A stretch of DNA of 64,000 nucleotides from NCBI GenBank assembly GCA_963971575.1, contig OZ020617.1:42504606-42568605 (forward strand). The letters are read 5' to 3'. The notes under the pieces were generated by a model. It saw only the letters and a program-made list of their open reading frames with translations. It did no database searches and was not told where the DNA came from. The stretch is from Liopterus haemorrhoidalis (lineage: Eukaryota > Arthropoda > Insecta > Coleoptera > Dytiscidae). How positions within the stretch are numbered: position 1 is the stretch's first letter; each line of letters opens with the position of its first letter. The position numbers and the translations under genes were made by a program. Shown piece by piece: positions 36,677 through 46,970 of the stretch.

Positions 36677-37106
36677 TTGGTTTATATACGGAACAAGAAT
36701 AAGGAATAGGAAATAAGAATAGTACACAAGAATAAAAAATATTAAACCGTTTATATAGGACATAACATTTCGTCGCTGCGCCTGCGTACTTGCGTTGGCC
36801 TGTGTTTAACATTTGTCACTTGAAAGGTTCTGATTCATAAAACCTTTTAAAAAATTTCGTTTATTACCGTTAAAAACATTTTATTGTTGTTTACAATCCT
36901 CTGATCACAACTGAAAAACATCTGTTGACCAAACTTTCGTGTCTTATTCTTGAAATAAGAATAAAAATGTTGAATGTTACCAACTATTCTTATGTTTAAG
37001 TTAAATTTCATTCCTACATAAACCGATATACGGCGCAGCCATGTTTTAACATCTTGTGCACTATTCTTATTTCCTATTCCTTATTCTTGTTCCGTATATA
37101 AACCAA
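36677..37106. mobile_element. MITE with ~55-bp inverted ends
   Basis: Both ends read TTGGTTTATATACGGAACAA, then GAATAAGGAATAGGAAATAA and GAATAGT(A/G)CACAAGA, almost identical over 55 bp. The CpG-richer interior has GCTGCGCCTGCG and ATACGGCGCAGCC. No clear target duplication (ATGG/GCAT flanks). Non-coding, superfamily unassigned. Confidence 0.85.
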
Positions 37107-37268
37107 GCATAACACCTTTTATAATTCGCTGTAGTCAGACATACAAGATTTCAGCCCACGATGAAATTTTAAGGCTCATTCAGAATCAGTATAATTAACA
37201 TGAAAATGACCGCGTGAAAATAAAACGCATGAAAGCAGAACCGAGTGTAATTGTATACCACAAATACA

Positions 37269-37509
37269 CAGGAGCGCACACAGATTTTTGGCTTGGGGGG
37301 GTCCAATTATATATAATTTTTATAAACACAGGGTAAAATTTCAATTTCAAGTGAAGAGCAAAAAAAAGGTCCTCCCTTCTAAATTTTAAGTGAAGAGCAA
37401 AAAAACAAGGTCTTCACTTCTAAATTTTAAGTGAAGAGCAAAAAAAAAGTTCTCACTTCTCACAGTACGGGGGGGACCTCTTGGACCCCCCCCCTTGTGT
37501 GCGCACCTG
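37269..37509. mobile_element. MITE with minisatellite, 8-bp TSD
   Basis: The ends CAGGAGCGCACACAGATTTT and (inverted) CAGGTGCGCACACAAGG are followed by G/C runs and GGTCC. The flanks are CAAATACA (37261-37268) and CAAATATA (37510-37517), an 8-bp duplication with one mismatch, which points to the hAT superfamily. The centre is three units of about 40 bp (AAATTTTAAGTGAAGAGC, A-run, GGTCCTC), related to the array at 11816-11975. Confidence 0.85.
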
Positions 37510-37889
37510 CAAATATATCAATATTCGAAGACATTACACTACTACTTACTATAACCATTTTTATTATGCTACTACCAAATTTAATCCATGCCAAAATATT
37601 AAGAGAAAAAAATGTATTGTTTAGGTAACTAAAATCATATTGATGACAACTGTTTTCCAGAGATTTTTCTCAAAAGATACTTACAAAAGATTATATGTTA
37701 TAGCAATAGAATCCGCGATTCAGTTCTGAAATTCAGCTATCCAAGCGTAATCCGTTACAGTGGTATATAGCTAGATTGTGTTTCGCTATCTGGGACAAAT
37801 CTTTGCTTCAACAAAAACACCAAACTGTTATGTTTTGTTGTTTGGAATAAACGAGCACAAATTCATGTGACATCGGTTATGAGGATACG

Positions 37890-38010
37890 TCAGGATTTTA
37901 CGGTTTTTGCCCTTTTGTTTTACAGTCAAATTATTTTGTAAATAGTTTATTTGAAAATTGTTTTGTACAACTAAAAACAGGTAATTTGAATTGTAAATAC
38001 TCGGCTTTTA
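37890..38010 (+). repeat. Direct repeat pair, copy 1
   Basis: TCAGGAT..., AAATTATTTTGTAA(A/T)TAGTTT, TTTGAAAATTGTT(T/A)TGTA and AACTAAAAAC recur at 40665-40775, about 2.77 kb downstream, at roughly 80% identity. Confidence 0.75.
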
Positions 38011-38108
38011 GTGTTTCTTCTGTTTTATACTGATTTATTTACAGCAGGGTTGCACAATTTACATACGAGGAATACTTTTTTATACACGATTTTGTATACA
38101 CGAGTGTA

Positions 38109-39210
38109 GGTCAATAAGTCCTTACAAAATTTAAGAGATAGCGCTAGACGTATCGAAACAAGTGTGTTTCTGAAAAGTACCATTTGTCAATAGATGACTG
38201 TCAAATTTTTAGTCATATCTATAGCGTGGTTTTGTTTTTACAATCGATTGAAACCAACAACTTATTATCAAAGAATAGAAAAATCGAGTTCGTGCATTGA
38301 TTAAACACTTTAATTTGAAAGGCAAAACACCGAAATAAATCAAAGCTGAATTGAATGAAGTTCAGTTCATGGCACAAATTCATGGCACATCTGCACCAGT
38401 GTTTAAAACTGTATACAATTGGATAGATGAGTTCAAACGTGGTCGTACATCCAGAAGTGATGAACATCGTTCGGGAAGTCTACTTGAGCTGACTACGCCA
38501 AAAATGGTCCAAAACCCACGATATGGTCTTGATGATCAATGAGTCAAAGTGGGTGAATTTGTTAAGGCCACAGGCATTTCACATGGCTCAGTGGTTTCAT
38601 TTTTGCACGAAAAATTGGGTATGAAAAAGGTATCGGCAAGATGGATCTACCACTATACTCCACAGACAAAGAAACAGTCGAAACAGTGGGTTTCTGGAGG
38701 CGATCCGACTTCAAAGAAGATGAAGACGGTGAAATCGGCCGGCAAGGCGATTGGCACGGTTTTTTGTAATGCGGGCGGAATCACCCACTTTGTTTACTTG
38801 GAAAAAGGACGAACGATAAATGGAGAGTATTATGCGTTGTTAATGGATCGGTTGAGTGAAAAAATCATGAATAATCACGCATATTTGGCCAAGAAGAAAG
38901 TGCTCATCCATTAAGACAATGCACTTGTGAAGTTTTCGTATTCACCAGATTTTCTCCCAGTGACTTTTTACCTGTTTCCCAACATGGAGAAATGGCTCGC
39001 CGGAAAAAGATTCACGTCGAAAGAGAAGGTCATTGCCGAAACAGATGTCTATTTTGAGGGCCTTCCGGAATCTTTCTTTTTGGATGGCTTGAAAAAGTTT
39101 GAGAAACGCTAGGCAAGTGTATCGAGCTAAAAGGAGATTATGTTGAGAAATAAAAATTAATCAACGCAAAAAAAATGTGTTTTTCTATTGTTTGTAAGGA
39201 CTTATTGACC
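38109..39210 (+). mobile_element. mariner element with intact ends
   Basis: The terminal inverted repeats GGTCAATAAGTCCTTACAAA (left) and its reverse complement (right) match perfectly over 18-20 bp. They are flanked by TA on each side (38107-38108 and 39211-39212). The length of 1102 bp is somewhat below a full-length mariner (about 1.3 kb), in keeping with internal deletions in the transposase. Confidence 0.95.
38290..39150 (+). pseudogene. mariner transposase, catalytically dead
   Basis: The N-terminus is degraded before 38351. TVYNWIDEFKRGRTSRSDEH and then VKATGISHGSVVSFLHEKLG give the helix-turn-helix region, split by a stop at 38540. KKVSARW then joins IYHYTPQTKKQSKQW, removing about 40 residues with the first catalytic Asp. 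KKVLIH-stop-DNA keeps the second Asp, but DNALVKF joins YSPDF, deleting about 20 residues. The third Asp position (normally PSDY) reads PVTF. The end, GLKKFEKR-stop, would continue as the KCIELKGDYVEK tail, now broken by stops. Confidence 0.95.
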
Positions 39211-39216
39211 TACCCT

Positions 39217-39532
39217 CCTAGTTTTAAAAATATAGACTCCTGACAATATGGAAATTGTAAAATTTTTCAGTTTAAAAATGCGGCAAGAATCTTTGCTAAT
39301 CACGAAGCTGTGGGTAAAAATGCGAGGCCGTCCAAAAATACACATTAATTTAATTAAAAACAGCAAAATATTAAAAATATTAAAACATAATTAAAAACTT
39401 AATAATAATATTAATAATTTTATTAATTATTTTATTGAGCCTATTAGTGATCATTAGAAATACAGAGGTTAAGTCAATATAATGTATACATACGTAGATA
39501 TTCTACAATTTAACATAATGCAAAATTTATCA
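39217..39532. other. AT-rich, includes ATT tail of the next LINE
   Basis: An AATAATATT tract at 39400-39430 probably represents the 3' tail of the minus-strand LINE fragment at 39533-40040. Confidence 0.5.
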
Positions 39533-40040
39533 CTATATAGTCAGCTTTGTATGATAATCACTATTTATATTAAAGTTACTATAATGATTTCTGACAAATA
39601 ATACGCATTCTAATATAAAAAGTGAGGGAACTGTTAATATTTTAAGATCTTTAAATAAGTTTCTACAGGAAGTTCTATATGGAGTAAATGTTAATATTCG
39701 AATAGCTTTTTTTTGCTGGAAGAGAATTTTATGAGCTTCTTTTGATCCTCCCCAAAAAATGATAGCATAATTTATAATTGTATGAAATTTCGTAAAATAA
39801 ACTGATCTTAATAATGAAGGTGAAATAAAGTACCTGAGCTTCTTTAGCATATAACATGATCCTGATAGCTTAGTATTGATACAATCAATATGTGGAGACC
39901 AACAAAGATTTTGATGGATTATAAGTCCTAGAAATTTGAGTTGTTGGGATTGCTGGAGAGAATATGAGTTTGGAAACCGTATTAATGGGGTACTAATTTT
40001 CGTATTTTGAAAACTGTGAAAATTTTACAATAATCATGCA
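39533..40040 (-). pseudogene. CR1/Jockey-like LINE reverse transcriptase, 3' part
   Basis: The minus-strand frame runs from about 40035: TPLIRFPNSYSLQQSQQ, LKFLGLIIHQNLCWSPHID, INTKLSGSCYMLKKLRYFIS, IINYAIIFWGGSKEA, FQQKKAIRILT, SCRNLFKDLKILTVPSLFI, LFVRNHYSNFNINSDYH. This is the RT thumb/C-terminal region of Jockey/CR1-like elements (LG--ID--L-W--HI; YG--FWG-S; QK-AIR; R-SC--LF---ILT-PS-YI). It is open for about 165 codons without stops, so relatively young. Upstream of 40040 the similarity fades: a 5'-truncated copy. Confidence 0.85.
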
Positions 40041-40664
40041 TTCATGCATAATCATGCATTAAAAAACTGATTTGTTTTTATTAATTCTTCACACAGGCTC
40101 AGGATTTGTGGTCTCAATGCCAAAGCCTAGTACCGGCCCTGCCACGATGTGTACCGAATTTTTAAAAAGGCACGTGAATTCGAAAATGTAGAGTACCACT
40201 GCTTTGTACAGAACTTGAGCTTACAGTGCTTACTTTAAATTAAGTTTAATATATATCTCAATTTAGTTTTTGTCTTAAAAATAGTCAAAATTATAGCATT
40301 AAATTTTATGTTTAAATTAAATTTTAAAATTATTTTATTCACATGAGATAGTTAAGTTTTATTAACTGTAATTCAGTTATTTAATTAGTCTAATACCATC
40401 TGCTTTCTCAATATTATTTCCACTTTACGAAACGCGGTTTGTATTAATTTAATTCAGCAATTTTAAATGATATTTATACTAGAATATGTTTTTAATTTTT
40501 TGCGGTAAAATTACCACAAATTAAAAATACAACAAAAAATAAACAAATGCATATTGTTTCGCTTTAAAAATAAGAGAAAATGAATTATTATATTACAATA
40601 TTTTGTGTAAAACAATTATAAAAGTATTCATACAAAATTGTATCGAGTATAAAAATTGTGTCAG

Positions 40665-40775
40665 GATATTGTTTTTTACTCTTTTGTTTTGAAATGAAAT
40701 TATTTTGTAATTAGTTTTTTTGAAAATTGTTATGTAGAACTAAAAACGTTTAATTTTAATTGTAATTTTACCGTT
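40665..40775 (+). repeat. Direct repeat pair, copy 2
   Basis: Partner of 37890-38010; see that entry. Followed by a TGG/CCA-rich segment (40785-40930) with several GGACTGGTCC- and GGCC-type palindromic pieces. Confidence 0.75.
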
Positions 40776-40904
40776 GCCAGTGTTGGACTGGTCCGGTAAG
40801 ATATCGGTAATTTTCCTAATAGCCTAATAACCTAAGGACCAGAAAATCAGTAGTGATTTGGCCCGAATAAGCACTGATTTGGCCAGGTCAATCACTGGCC
40901 TGGT

Positions 40905-41032
40905 CCGAGCCAATCTGGTGGGATCCAGTTCTTAATTTGTTCCCAGTCTAGCCCAGGCTGTTCATTTTTTTTACATTCTCCGCCTTCAGATCTCTTCTTT
41001 CCACGGCCTTCTTCACTTCAATTTTCTATTAT
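40905..41032. repeat. Inverted repeat arm 1 (partner 42028-42145)
   Basis: GGATCCAGTTCTTAATTTGT, then TCCCAGTCTAG, ACATTCTCCG, CTTCTTCACTTCAATT recur as reverse complement at 42028-42145. The part from 40975 to 41145 is also repeated in direct orientation at 41215-41375 (CATTCTCCG, CTTCTTTCCA, CTACCTTCATCCATTTAATT, GCATTTTCGCTTT-like), about 240 bp apart. Confidence 0.75.
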
Positions 41033-41423
41033 CTTCTGTATCATTTGCCCTAATATCTCCATGCCGCACTTATCTCTTTTCTTCTATGGTTTGTTTTTCT
41101 ACCTTCATCCATTTAATTTCTCTTTCTTTGTTAACATTTTCACTTTGCAATTATTACGGAATAACAAAAGGAGCTATTCCCAACCTTATAAATAAAAATC
41201 TCTTAACCAAAATTTCCATTCCGATCTGTTTTCTCATTCTCCGTCTTCCAAACTTCTTCTTTCCATGGCCTTCTTTACCTGTCATCATCTTCTGTATTGC
41301 GTCATTTGACCTCATAGTATCTATATATTCTTTTTCTACTTTCATCCATTTAATTTATTCTGTGGTAGCATTTTCGCTTTAGTGAATTCTAAATATTTGA
41401 ACATTTCATTTTGCATTCAATTT

Positions 41424-41514
41424 CTAGATTTTGTCAGTCGGACGCTTCAATTTGTCATGCTTTTGTTGAATATATTCACAGTACTTTTCTGCTGTTGTGG
41501 TTTCACCGGTAGGC
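41424..41514 (-). pseudogene. mariner transposase middle fragment
   Basis: The minus-strand frame reads FFLPTGETTTAEKYCEYIQQ, then KHDKLKRPTDKI and a stop. It matches the stretch between the first and second catalytic Asp of mariners (LP-G-T-T-E-YC--L--L---I--KRP). It lies just beyond the 3' end of the split mariner at 41535-43752 and must come from another copy or a rearrangement. Confidence 0.55.
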
Positions 41515-42027
41515 AAGAAGAAACAATCAACACGTACGAGGAGTGACAAGAAAGAATTCGACTTTGGCTATGTCAGGAGAAAGAGTTAATTTTGGTCAAT
41601 AGTGTTGATGTCTCCTTCAAAGTACTTCCATTTGGAAGCCACAACTTTTTTTCCAGCGATCTGTAGCGTGCTACTGGTACGTAACTTTAAAACGTACCGT
41701 TTAATATCTAATATGTAGCGAGCTTATGATATAATCATAAAGACTATGATCTCAAACTGAAATAAGATTCCTGACTAAAGGAATTCGGGTACTAGGCGTG
41801 TGTTTTATCCAGGGTTCATCATTATAATATGTGAATTGAATTATTATTTCTTACCAACCAACGGATCAGGCATATTGTAGTTAGTCTAGGCAGCTGATCA
41901 CTTAAGTTGTTAGAGGTGAATGGTTACACACGTTAAGTAAAAGAAGGCGTCTTTCGATTTCAGTTTAAAGATTTATAACAATATAATATACTATGATTAT
42001 AATACATATAATATAAATTACAATAAT

Positions 42028-42145
42028 AGAGAATTGAAGTGAAGAAGACCATGGAAAGAAAAAATCTGGAGCCGGAGAATGGAGAAAAAAGCAAAAACAG
42101 TCTGGACTGGGAACAAATTTAGAACTGGATCTCATCAGATTTAAT
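42028..42145. repeat. Inverted repeat arm 2 (partner 40905-41032)
   Basis: Reverse complement of arm 1 over about 118 bp at roughly 80-85% identity (AATTGAAGTGAAGAAG, CCATGGAAAG, GGAGAATG, GGAACAAATTTAGAACTGGA). This arm lies within the TG...CA insertion, while arm 1 lies outside it. Confidence 0.75.
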
Positions 42146-42289
42146 ATTTACAATTAGCTTAAATTCAGTAAAAATTATATATAATAATTAGATAGTAAAG
42201 AAAGTAAAGAAACAGGAACAAATAAATCACCAGAAAATCGACTCAGAGCCTCTAAGAATTCAACAATTTTATATGTTTTATAGGGGTAC

Positions 42290-42805
42290 CAAGCTACTTG
42301 AGGGGGGAAAGAGGAAGGTCAAGAGGGAGAGTTAGGAGGATTGCGAGACTAAGGTGCGGGAGTGAAGAGAGGGGAAATAGATATTGAAGGAGACAGGAGG
42401 ATAAGATGTGCAGGATGTGCGGGGAGGAGGAGGAAGATATAGAGCACCTCGCGAAGAGGTGTAGAGAGATGACAGTATGGTCGGGGAGCACAATAGACCT
42501 GTTGCACGAAGATGGAAATGGAGAGAGGTGGGCGAGAGAATTAGAGGCAAGAAGGATGGAGATTGGCGAAGTATAACAGGAAGGGGAAACGGAAAGAAGA
42601 AAGAAAAGAGAAAAAAAAAGAAGAAGATTGTAAAATGTAAATTGTATTGAATGTTAATGTTATGTATTATTGGGTTGATTGTTTTATATTTTATTTTATT
42701 TTGAGAGACTGGTGTCTATATAAGGGTTATGATAGCATTTCCTGGAATGAAAGCAATATCTTTGAACAAAAGTCATTTTGAACAATAAAATGTAAAAATA
42801 ATTTT
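42290..42805 (+). pseudogene. R1/I-like LINE C-terminus with zinc knuckle
   Basis: The frame (stop TGA at 42387 in place of Trp) reads RCGSEERGNRY, RRQEDKMCRMCGEEEEDIE, HLAKRCREMTVW and ends ARELEARRMEIGEV-stop. The CX2CX(n)HX4C knuckle (Cys in CRMC, His in EHL, Cys in KRC), preceded by an R-G---R-W motif, is the conserved C-terminus of R1/I-clade non-LTR retrotransposons. The base composition is purine-rich, unlike its surroundings. The 3' untranslated part runs to an A-rich end near 42795. 5'-truncated. Confidence 0.8.
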
Positions 42806-42879
42806 GAAGTTGTTTTGTTATTTTTGGCTTTCATTTTTTTATTATCTGAATTCTAAAACCTTTTAAATATAATGAAAAT

Positions 42880-43135
42880 AAATAATAATAATAGGTTCCC
42901 AATCGCCTAGATAGACTCATAAGGGGCAGAGAAGGTAAGTTATCAATTTCTAGACCGCCGGCCATAGATATGAAAGCCACGTGGTTAGTGTATTAAATAC
43001 TTGAGCCTAAGTCCACCCTAGATCTGACTGCACAATATCGGAACATAAAAATCAGAAGGAGGCGGGGTATTCAAACTAGGGTCCCTGTGCTCCGTAGGCA
43101 ACCGTCTTACCACGGAGGTACGACAACTCTTTTTA
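42880..43135 (-). mobile_element. tRNA-derived SINE, family 3
   Basis: On the minus strand, GTCGTACCTCCGTGGTAAGA contains an A-box-like stretch and AGTTTGAATACCCCGCC a B-box-like stretch (compare GGTTCGAATCC) about 37 bases later. The body ends with GGCGATTGGGAACCTATTAT and an ATT tail. The tail type and sequence differ from families 1 and 2. Confidence 0.75.
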
Positions 43136-43155
43136 ACTGTAAGGAACTCTTAAAA

Positions 43156-43182
43156 TGCCATAGATATGAAGTCTATGGCATT
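43156..43182. repeat. Short perfect hairpin
   Basis: ATGCCATAGA and TCTATGGCAT pair over 10 bp with a 7-nt loop, just next to the SINE 5' end. No known role. Confidence 0.7.
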
Positions 43183-43899
43183 ATCTTAAATTTCGTGAAT
43201 CTTAAAAGTCTCTTAAAATGCTAACAGTTCCCAAAATGCAATTCAACAAAACGGGAGGTTTTCGAAAGTTTTAGAGCCAATATCTGGTGATGTTACAGAT
43301 CGCTACAGATCCTCCCACTTCCAGAAGCACTCCTTAAAGTCAGCTTTCAAAATTGCCAAGAGCTGTCTTGTCGTATGTTGTTTTATGTTTTCTTTATCCT
43401 CAACTTTTTTTACTTTCAGAAGATTTTTCACCAGGTCGATAATAATGTACCTTTTTGAAATTTGATGGTTGTTTCTAATCGATTGTTTTTAAACAATCCT
43501 GTTCAACAGTCCACTCAATAACCCTTTGATCTTTCGTCGGCAACTGTAAAAGAATTTTACAGCCAAGCGATTTATCTGCAAATCTCGAGTTAAAATTTCA
43601 GAAACAATAATTTTTGGAATATCAAGGTGTTCTTCTATTTCCCGCACAGTTAACGATTTTTCATTAATTGCAATTTGCACCTGTTTCACATTTTTGGGTG
43701 TTCTAGTTGTTGCAGGCTTGTCAGAATGATACCACTTTACACTGAAGTACAACCACTTTTGAATAGTCTAAGCTAGTCTTTAATTTGAATACCAATGGTT
43801 TCAGAACAAGAATTGCCAGGATTTTGGTATAATTTAATGTAGATTCTTTAACGACCGTACGCTTTATTCATTATTGAATGACGTAATTGAGCATAATTA

Positions 43900-44590
43900 G
43901 ATATTCAAACAAACAGACACAACGAGAGATTAGAATTTGTCTGCTTTAGTTATATCCAACGATCCTTAACAAGTTATATCTAAAATGAAAAAATAAGAAA
44001 ACCTATATTTTACCACAATTTTTTTAAAACTTGTCATTGTCATTCAAGTTTAAAATATAAGTGAACAAAAAACCTTATTACAATTCTTAATGAAAACCAG
44101 AACAAAATTCAAAACTCGAATTAAATACAAAGAAACTCGATGTCCAAGTATGACAAAGAAAGAATAAGTACGAAGGAAACAAAGTTGTTGAAAAGAAACG
44201 TAAAGAAACAAAAAAAATCTAACCAAGAAAAAAGAAAGAAAGAGAAAAGCGAAGGAGTTTCTAGAAAGTTTGAAAATTTTTTTTCGTCGACCGCAACGGG
44301 CGAAATTAAAAATTTGTGAATGAGATATGAATCATAAATTCCTTCCTCTTGAAATGATAAGGAATATGAGTTTACAGGGTTGGTTTAACAATTTTTGGAA
44401 AGAAAAAGTTTTTTTTTTATACTTTTAAATTTAAATTCTTCTTAAAATAGGTCTAAACATCACTTTTAAAAGTCTTAGAACGTTTCAGCCGGTTAGGATA
44501 AGATTTATAAAGTTGATAGCTATTAAATATTCTATTAATAGATGGCGCTCGTAACCGAAATTTTAGAACTAGATTTAAACCCTCCATTCT
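43900..44590. other. Unassigned AT-rich stretch
   Basis: A-rich with AAAGAAA-type low complexity (44190-44260). Nothing else seen. Confidence 0.4.
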
Positions 44591-44592
44591 AA

Positions 44593-45179
44593 TACCCTTT
44601 TCACACTAGATCTTTAAGATCGGATGTTAAAGTGAATGGATCTTTAAACGCTAATGTGAAACCGTACGGCCTCGTCTAAACACGACCTATGTTTAAGACA
44701 GAGATCTGCGTCTTAAACTTCGCCCGCATTGCCAACTTAATTTCTATTATAAAAAAATACTCCTTGAATTTGTGCTGTCAACATTTTATATTATCATAAA
44801 CAAGAATACTGTATTATAACGACGTTATAAGAAGTTTATACTTATTGTTATAATAAAATTATTTATTTTAATAATGTGTTTAATAAAATACAGAACTACA
44901 ATAATTGAGATAAAATGTATCGACTTACATGTTAATACAGGTGTAATATATTCTTTATTGTAGAATGAAATGAAATATCTATATTTGTTTATAATAATTC
45001 AAAAAGTGCGTCTGCGCAGACAGTTCAAAACTGGTAATTTCATGACGGTAACTTAAGGACAAATTACTGTAGCTGGTGACAGCACCAGAGATTTAAACAT
45101 CAAGTGTGAAAGCATACCGATCTTAAACATCGGTGAACTTTAAGTTCACTCATCTTAAAGATCTAGTGTGAAAAGGGTA
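44593..45179. mobile_element. PIF/Harbinger-type MITE, TAA TSD
   Basis: The ends TACCCTTTTCACACTAGATC are identical in inverted orientation over 26 bases and are flanked by the 3-bp duplication TAA (44590-44592, 45180-45182). Subterminal blocks GTTTAAGA and TTAAACATC recur. The 3-bp TAA target is typical of PIF/Harbinger. Non-coding, 587 bp. Confidence 0.9.
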
Positions 45180-45334
45180 TAACGCCATATTCGATTGTCA
45201 AAAGATTCGACGTAGAATTTTTTCAAAGATGGCTTCCGACAGCGCTTCGTTTAGGTTTGATGTTATTCATGAATATAGGAACATGTGTAACAGTGAGACA
45301 TATTAAATATTTTTGATGGGTCGTCAATTTTAAA

Positions 45335-45925
45335 GGGTCACGATGTGTCACGACGTGACCCGCAAGTACGTGAACAAAAATTATACTTCGGGCCGTGAGT
45401 GGACGTGAACATGACTAAAAAACACGGACAGGTTTAGTTTTTACATAGCAAAAAGGTAACATTTCAAATATTTGTTTACGAGAAAAAAGGGTAAAATTTC
45501 AAAAATTGAAATTGCATACATTATTTACATAATCCCAGAAATTTATCAGTTTTTAGTTAATTTGTATATGTGTATAGGGTTTTTAGTAGTCTACTACACG
45601 TTAAAGGCAGGATTCGAAATGCAAAATTTCATGAATCGGAACTCCACTTCAAAATTATTGTGCGACTAAAAAAGCAATAACGGAATAATATTTTCAAAAA
45701 TTTCTGTAACCAGAACCATATTTTCCATAGCTTCTCGATCCGGAAAATCATTCCGGTTTGCTCCAATACATTTTGAGACCCGGCTAGAGGCGTTATATTA
45801 TATGTTAATTTGTGGATGTATTGAGTTTTCGAGTTTCGTTAAACCACATTTTGTCACAACGTGATTCGCGGGCCACGACGTGCGTGATTAAATTTCAACT
45901 TCGTGAGCGGGCGTGGACGCGTTAC
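45335..45925. repeat. Diverged direct repeats, CACGACGTG motifs
   Basis: GTCACGACGTGACCCGC...CCGTGAGTGGACGTGAAC (45347-45412) and GTCACAACGTGATTCGCGGG...CGTGAGCGGGCGTGGACGCG (45852-45922) are related. CpG-rich palindromic pieces in an AT-rich setting suggest the subterminal regions of an unrecognised DNA transposon. Confidence 0.5.
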
Positions 45926-45962
45926 AATCGTGTTACAATAGTACGTATACAATATATATATA

Positions 45963-46970
45963 CAGGGTGTTTGTTTGAAACGGGGCACCCCGAAAATCTC
46001 CTTTATTTGTAAAGATACAAAAAATCTTCAGAACAAAAGTTAAACTAGACAAAAAAGCCCATCTAAAGGTTACTATAAGAATTCTGAGGCACTTCCGGTT
46101 TCACCGGAAATAATGTCAACTTTTGATCTAGCATAGGGAATCGATAATTTTATATTTTTCCTAAAAGCTTTTCCTAAATTTTTTAAATTAGCTTTAGAAT
46201 GACACCAAAAAGTCATATTTTTAAGTTAACCATTTCAATGGCGACCATTTATTTACAAAATAATAATCAACATAAGTTTTACAAAGTTGAACGCAGCAAG
46301 GTTTGAAAACAATAAAAAAATAAACAAAATATCTCTAAAATAAACTGTTATAACTAGTTATTATATGAAATAACATGAAATAACTTAAATTTTAATTTAT
46401 AATTAAATGTTTTATAAATAACAAGAGTTTAATAGTTTATTTTGCTTATTTTGGTGTGAAAAAAAAATGTATTAATTGGTAGTAAGTCGTTATGTGTACC
46501 TAATTATGGTTTATGTACGATATACCAACGAAGAGAAAACATATGGTTCTGATATACGGAGAGTGCCAAAGACATGCGGTTAGGGCCCAGCGACTCTATC
46601 AGGAAAGGTATCCTGATAGAGCTCAGCCGAGAAGGCAGTACATTTCCAAATTAGTGAACAAATTAAGCCAGCGAGGTTCTTTCAAAATTCAAAAACGACG
46701 TCCAGAAAGAGCAAACCATGTAGAAAATGACGAAGAAAGAATATTGGCTTACGTCTTTTCGGTGCGGGAGATTGCAAAAGAATGCGGGGTTTCACAATGG
46801 AAAGCCTGGAAGGTTTTAAAAAAACATGGGTTTAAGCCTTATAATCGGACAACACCAACGACGATAGAAGATTTAGAAGAAAGGGTTAGAAGTGCAATCC
46901 GGGATATCCAAGAGTGTACTCTTATAAGGGCGATGGAAGAGTTTTTATTAAGAATGAGAAAATGAGCAAT
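45963..46970 (+). mobile_element. DUF4817-type Tc1/mariner-like element, left end
   Basis: A TA-preceded CAGGGTGTTTGTTTGAAACG (45963-45982) followed by GGGCACCCCG is the expected left terminus of the DUF4817-encoding group. The coding remnant follows at 46513. No matching right terminus was found before 48 kb, so the 3' end seems lost. Confidence 0.6.
46513..46965 (+). pseudogene. DUF4817 transposase, core deleted
   Basis: This is an open frame of 150 codons, so recent or lightly mutated. The N-terminus, HMVLIYGECQRHAVRAQRLY then QERYPDRAQPRRQYISKL and SQRGSF, is a DUF4817-type helix-turn-helix domain found at the start of insect Tc1/IS630-like transposases. It is followed by a second HTH (VREIAKECGVSQWKAWKVLK, HGFKPY). 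It then jumps to a C-terminal tail (PTTIEDLEERVRSAIRDIQE, AMEEFLLRMRK). The whole DDE catalytic segment (about 200 residues) is missing in frame at NRT-TPT. It could still bind DNA and act as a repressor-like deletion product, but this is speculation. Confidence 0.75.

Larger units (their letters stand above)
41662..43307. mobile_element. TG...CA insertion with 4-bp GATC flanks
   Basis: The insert starts TGTAGCGTGC and ends CGATCGCTACA-like (GATCGCTACA), bounded by GATC at 41658-41661 and 43308-43311. TG...CA ends with a 4-bp duplication suggest an LTR retrotransposon or its solo LTR; short inverted TGTAGCG ends could also fit a DNA element. Inside are a R1-like LINE end, a SINE and one arm of an inverted repeat. 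No gag, protease or integrase was recognised. Confidence 0.55.
41535..43752 (-). pseudogene. mariner transposase split by a 1.6-kb insertion
   Basis: On the minus strand 43752-43489 gives the helix-turn-helix region: RTPKNVKQVQIAINEKSLTV, REIEEHLDIPKIIVSEILTR, DLQINRLAVKFF. A large deletion removes the catalytic core. 43460-43312 resumes with ENIKQHTTRQLLAILKADFK and ECFWKWED. The reading then stops at an insertion (41662-43307) and continues at 41661 with RWKK and, after a frameshift, ASKWKYFEGDINTIDQN and a stop (about 41590). Joined across the insertion, WED-RW restores the normal mariner order. The likely 3' end is near 41535. Dead element. Confidence 0.75.
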
